Made by a program: the position numbers and the translations under genes. Shown in pieces: positions 30,674 through 33,295 of a stretch of DNA of 33,295 bases. The stretch spans positions 1 through 33,295 of the forward strand of contig CAXKVV010000259.1 in the NCBI GenBank assembly GCA_964058805.1, read 5' to 3'. The DNA is from Schoenoplectus triqueter. Its lineage: Eukaryota; Streptophyta; Magnoliopsida; Poales; Cyperaceae. The notes beneath the pieces are model-generated. The model saw only the letters and a list, made by a program, of their open reading frames with translations, was not told the DNA's origin and searched no databases. Within the stretch, counting starts at the first letter, position 1; every line of letters starts with the position of its first letter.

Positions 30674-32105
30674 GCCTAGGGGGTAGTAGATGGGTGTATG
30701 AGATCGGTTTGACTTTTCTTTGACCAATTTATGCACCAACTCCCTTCATTCATCTTCTCATACTCTTCTGAACGTTTTGTGGTGTATTAGACCAGTTCTA
30801 AGTGTTTTAAATGTGCTCTAACAGCTGAGAGGGCAAGTGGGGCACAAATGGAGTTTGTTATGTTTGCTGAAAATTTACAAATTTGCCCTCCCTAACCACC
30901 ACTTGGTCATTAGATGATTCTAGGGACTTCTAGAAGGTTGTAGAGGTTCAAACACGTTCTTGCCACTCCCTTCCTGCATTTTGGACCTTGCCGGATCACA
31001 ATTATGCACCCGAGACCCGTTTTTGCCTTCAAACCCGATTTCAAGCCACATAGTCGTTCTCCTTCATTTCTTCATCATTTCTTGTGTTTCAAAGCTTGAT
31101 TAGCATCTAATTGATCCCAGGAATTGATCTATAATGTTTATTCAATCAATAGAATGCTCTGGTATAGAGTTTGACCAACTCGGTTTTTTGACCCGATTTG
31201 CGAGTTCGTAGTCTCACCAATTAAAAGCTTATGAAATTCAACCAAGCCCTCAAACAATCTTTTGTGACCATGGAGAAGGTGTTTGAAGTGTCAATTTGAT
31301 CAATCATGGCTAGGATTGCTCAATTTCATTTTTGGATCGGAAACTTCCTCTTCAGTTTTCTCCCAAACCGCTCAACCATTTTGCAAGTTCTTTATCTCAT
31401 TGTGTTCTCCTCTCCGTGATCTTTCCAACGGCATATAATATGTGGGTTTTCGTCGCACGGGACCATAGGCTCCATTTTCGGTTTTGAAACAGTGGAGAAC
31501 TCGGGTTACTGTAGCACGGGACTGTAGTAATGGACATTTTCGAATTTGGCCCCTCTTCATTTTGATTTTTAATTGGAGCCCTCCATTTGCTGATTTTTCT
31601 TATTTCTCCTTTGCTTTTAAATTGTTTCTCAAAGATCCCTTTGTCCAAATTGCACCAAAATTTTCTCAAAAATTTCTTGAAATATAACAAAATTTATGGT
31701 AATTTTTATTTACCATTTTGCCCCTTGGTCAAGCATCAATTAATTTTTAACGCTTGATTAATTAATTTTTCATTATATTAATCAATAATTTGGAATTTCT
31801 TTGACTTCTGTAACTCCAAAAATATCAAGTAATATATGAAAATTCTCAAAATTTTATGGAGAATTTTATTTTACCATAAAATTTGAGTTTTAAGATTTTG
31901 GTTTTCGATTTGAATTTGTAGAGCTTCGGCATTTAATTCTTTTCTTAAGAATTTTGATTTTTGAGCATTTCACTGAATTCTTCTTTTTTCTTGGTGCTTC
32001 TGGACTTGAATTAAGCCTCTTCGGGCTTTTAAAATTACTCCTTGAATTTTTGAATCTTTTGTCCCAAGTTGTTTTTTTAATTCCCTGAATTTTCAGGGGT
32101 AAACA

Positions 32106-32110
32106 ATTTC
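32106..32110. repeat. Right target site duplication ATTTC
   Basis: Matches 12342-12346 exactly and directly follows the right LTR end. Confidence 0.93.
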
Positions 32111-32673
32111 AAATATTAAATACAAATATTATATATATCATTCAAAAATAATTGCATAATATTTTTTAATAAAATAATTAATTATAAAATTTAAATACTA
32201 ATTATCATTATATTAATGGTTCAAATATATATCAATGAATTATAAAAACATGATATATGCGCCCAAATTAGATATAAAATTGATTGGGTATGTAATTTAT
32301 GTTAAAAATCTAATAAAAAATATATAATGAATTTTTTTATTCATATAAAATTGGATAATATCGGATACAGATATGTTTGGATAAGTCAGATATTGATAGA
32401 GAACATCTAAATGATCGGATACGAATAAGTAATAATCAAATCATATCTTTATTCATTATAATTTTCAGATATAGATATAAATAAGCTATTTTTTATAATT
32501 TTTTAAAATCAAATTGCGGATAAAATCATATAATTTACTGTGCATTTATAATTTATTGTACATTTATATTCTATGACGAATTATGTGTCGTGGTGACCGG
32601 TGATGGACGGTCCATATCCGCCACAAAAAAACACATACTCCAAATCAATTTGGGATTTGGGATGCTATGAAGT
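32111..32673. other. AT-rich right flank with GGATAC-type motifs
   Basis: No gene is recognised. Motifs such as TCGGATACAGATATG and GATCGGATACGAATAAG (about 32360-32425) resemble the left flank of the LTR element, so this may be the other half of the repeat that begins at 12224. A short imperfect inverted stretch is present near 32590-32625. Confidence 0.4.
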
Positions 32674-32947
32674 TGGGTGCATTTGATTGTGCACTTAAGC
32701 CAAAAATTAAGAAGAATGTAATGTCATTTGATTGTGTTTATTAGTTAGTAGATTTGAACTCTCACGTTGTTTATTTAGAAATTATGATAATTATCTTTAG
32801 TTCTACTACAAATGGCTAAGTTAGTTTAAATCATTAGTGTTTGGAGTTTGTTTATTTAGCTTATTTTTCTATTTTATTATGTATTATGTAATGATTCGGT
32901 TAATGAAATATGTTTACGGGTCTCACTCAAAAAAAAAAATGGGTGCA
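32674..32947 (+). mobile_element. Candidate retroposed insert with poly(A) tail and 8-bp direct repeats
   Basis: The 8-mer TGGGTGCA occurs at 32674-32681 and again at 32940-32947, directly after an 11-base A run (32929-32939). The sequence before the A run resembles a plant 3' UTR, with TAATGATTCGGTTAATGAAA about 40 bases upstream. This arrangement fits a short retroposed copy of an mRNA 3' end, or a LINE/SINE tail. No coding sequence is seen, and 8 bp is a short duplication. Confidence 0.35.
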
Positions 32948-32972
32948 CTCCGACAAGGTACTTATGCTCCAC

Positions 32973-33295
32973 TAGGGGTGTCAATGAGTCGGGTCGGGTC
33001 GGGTTCAGGTCGGGTAATATTATTTTATTATTTATTTATCCGACCCGATTAAATTCAGATAAAAAAATTGACCCATCTAGGGGTGTAAAATAATTAAATA
33101 TTTATTAATTATTTTTAAATAATTTTAAATAATAAAATATTAATTAATTTATAATTAATCTTAATTATATATAATTAGTATATATTTAAGCTTTAATTAG
33201 TACTAAATCACAAAATTACTGCAAGAAACAAAATTAATCGGGTAGGATCAGATTGATCCAAACCCAACCCAATCCGATTCGAATAAAAAAAATTT
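32973..33295. repeat. GGGTC-rich hAT-like fragments, cut by the window edge
   Basis: AGGGGTGTCAATG (32974-32986) followed by repeated GTCGGGTCGGG is a common type of plant hAT-like terminus, and AATTGACCC near 33066 could be its inverted partner about 100 bp away. A second AGGGGTGTAAAATAATT starts at 33079 and leads into AT-rich sequence and an AACCCAACCC stretch that leaves the window. Coordinates of complete elements cannot be given. Confidence 0.45.

Larger units (their letters stand above)
12347..32105 (-). mobile_element. Giant non-autonomous LTR retrotransposon (Ty3/gypsy-type), 19,759 bp
   Basis: Two direct 4902-bp terminal repeats at a constant offset of 14,857 bp, TG...CA ends and a perfect ATTTC target duplication define a complete insertion. 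The coding remnants and the primer binding site place transcription on the minus strand. From 5' to 3' the element has LTR, primer site, gag remnants, retropepsin, a displaced gag zinc knuckle, about 6.3 kb of repeats and filler, and LTR. I found no reverse transcriptase, RNase H or integrase motif in the internal 9955 bp, so it is non-autonomous and would need enzymes from a relative. The gag and protease types and the size suggest the Tat/Ogre side of Ty3/gypsy, but without reverse transcriptase the lineage is an inference. Confidence 0.93.
27204..32105 (-). repeat. 5' LTR of the retrotransposon (4902 bp)
   Basis: Same length and order as the 3' LTR, at a constant offset of 14,857 bp, with the same small open frames. 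In every block I compared the two agree, except for A at 27250 where the other has G at 12393. On the minus strand that is a C-to-T difference in a CAG (CHG) context. This LTR holds the promoter that would drive the element (TATA at 30665-30673). Confidence 0.95.

Overview
This is nuclear DNA of a flowering plant. The evidence is a spliced CLAVATA1-type receptor kinase gene, AT-rich intergenic DNA full of short non-autonomous transposons, and a very large Ty3/gypsy-type LTR retrotransposon. I cannot name the species or say monocot versus eudicot.

Layout. Positions 627-4893 (minus strand) hold one complete host gene, a CLV1-like LRR receptor kinase. It has two exons, 2262-4893 and 627-985, and a 996-residue product. 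Its single 1276-bp intron is enlarged by a near-palindromic Mutator-type MITE (1660-2061, 9-bp target duplication) and a local direct duplication. Positions 4894-12346 are intergenic: a CT-rich leader and promoter region, a hAT-like element (7509-8138), a TTA-rich microsatellite, a GC-richer island without a recognisable gene, a 178-bp tandem duplication, and several GC-rich repeat fragments (10917-12100).

Positions 12347-32105 are one intact-ended LTR retrotransposon of 19,759 bp. It has two 4902-bp LTRs, TG...CA ends and the 5-bp target duplication ATTTC. It is transcribed on the minus strand: 5' LTR at 27204-32105, primer binding site at 27180-27198, then a decayed gag, an aspartic protease and a displaced gag zinc-knuckle segment (27059 down to about 23600). 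About 6.3 kb of mostly tandem repeats follow, running to the 3' LTR at 12347-17248. No reverse transcriptase, RNase H or integrase is recognisable. The LTRs are nearly identical (one mismatch seen, no length difference) although gag carries stops and frameshifts, so the element was probably moved recently by enzymes supplied in trans. The LTR has a minus-strand TATA box, and downstream of it, in the transcribed part, a five-fold tandem array of a small hairpin whose arms change together between copies.

Positions 32106-33295 are flank: AT-rich DNA that may continue a repeat split by the LTR element, a poly(A)-tailed insert between 8-bp direct repeats, and GGGTC-rich hAT-like fragments that run off the window.

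The only gene likely to serve the host is the CLV1-like kinase. The most unusual biology is the non-autonomous giant retroelement, its repeat arrays and its repeated RNA hairpin.
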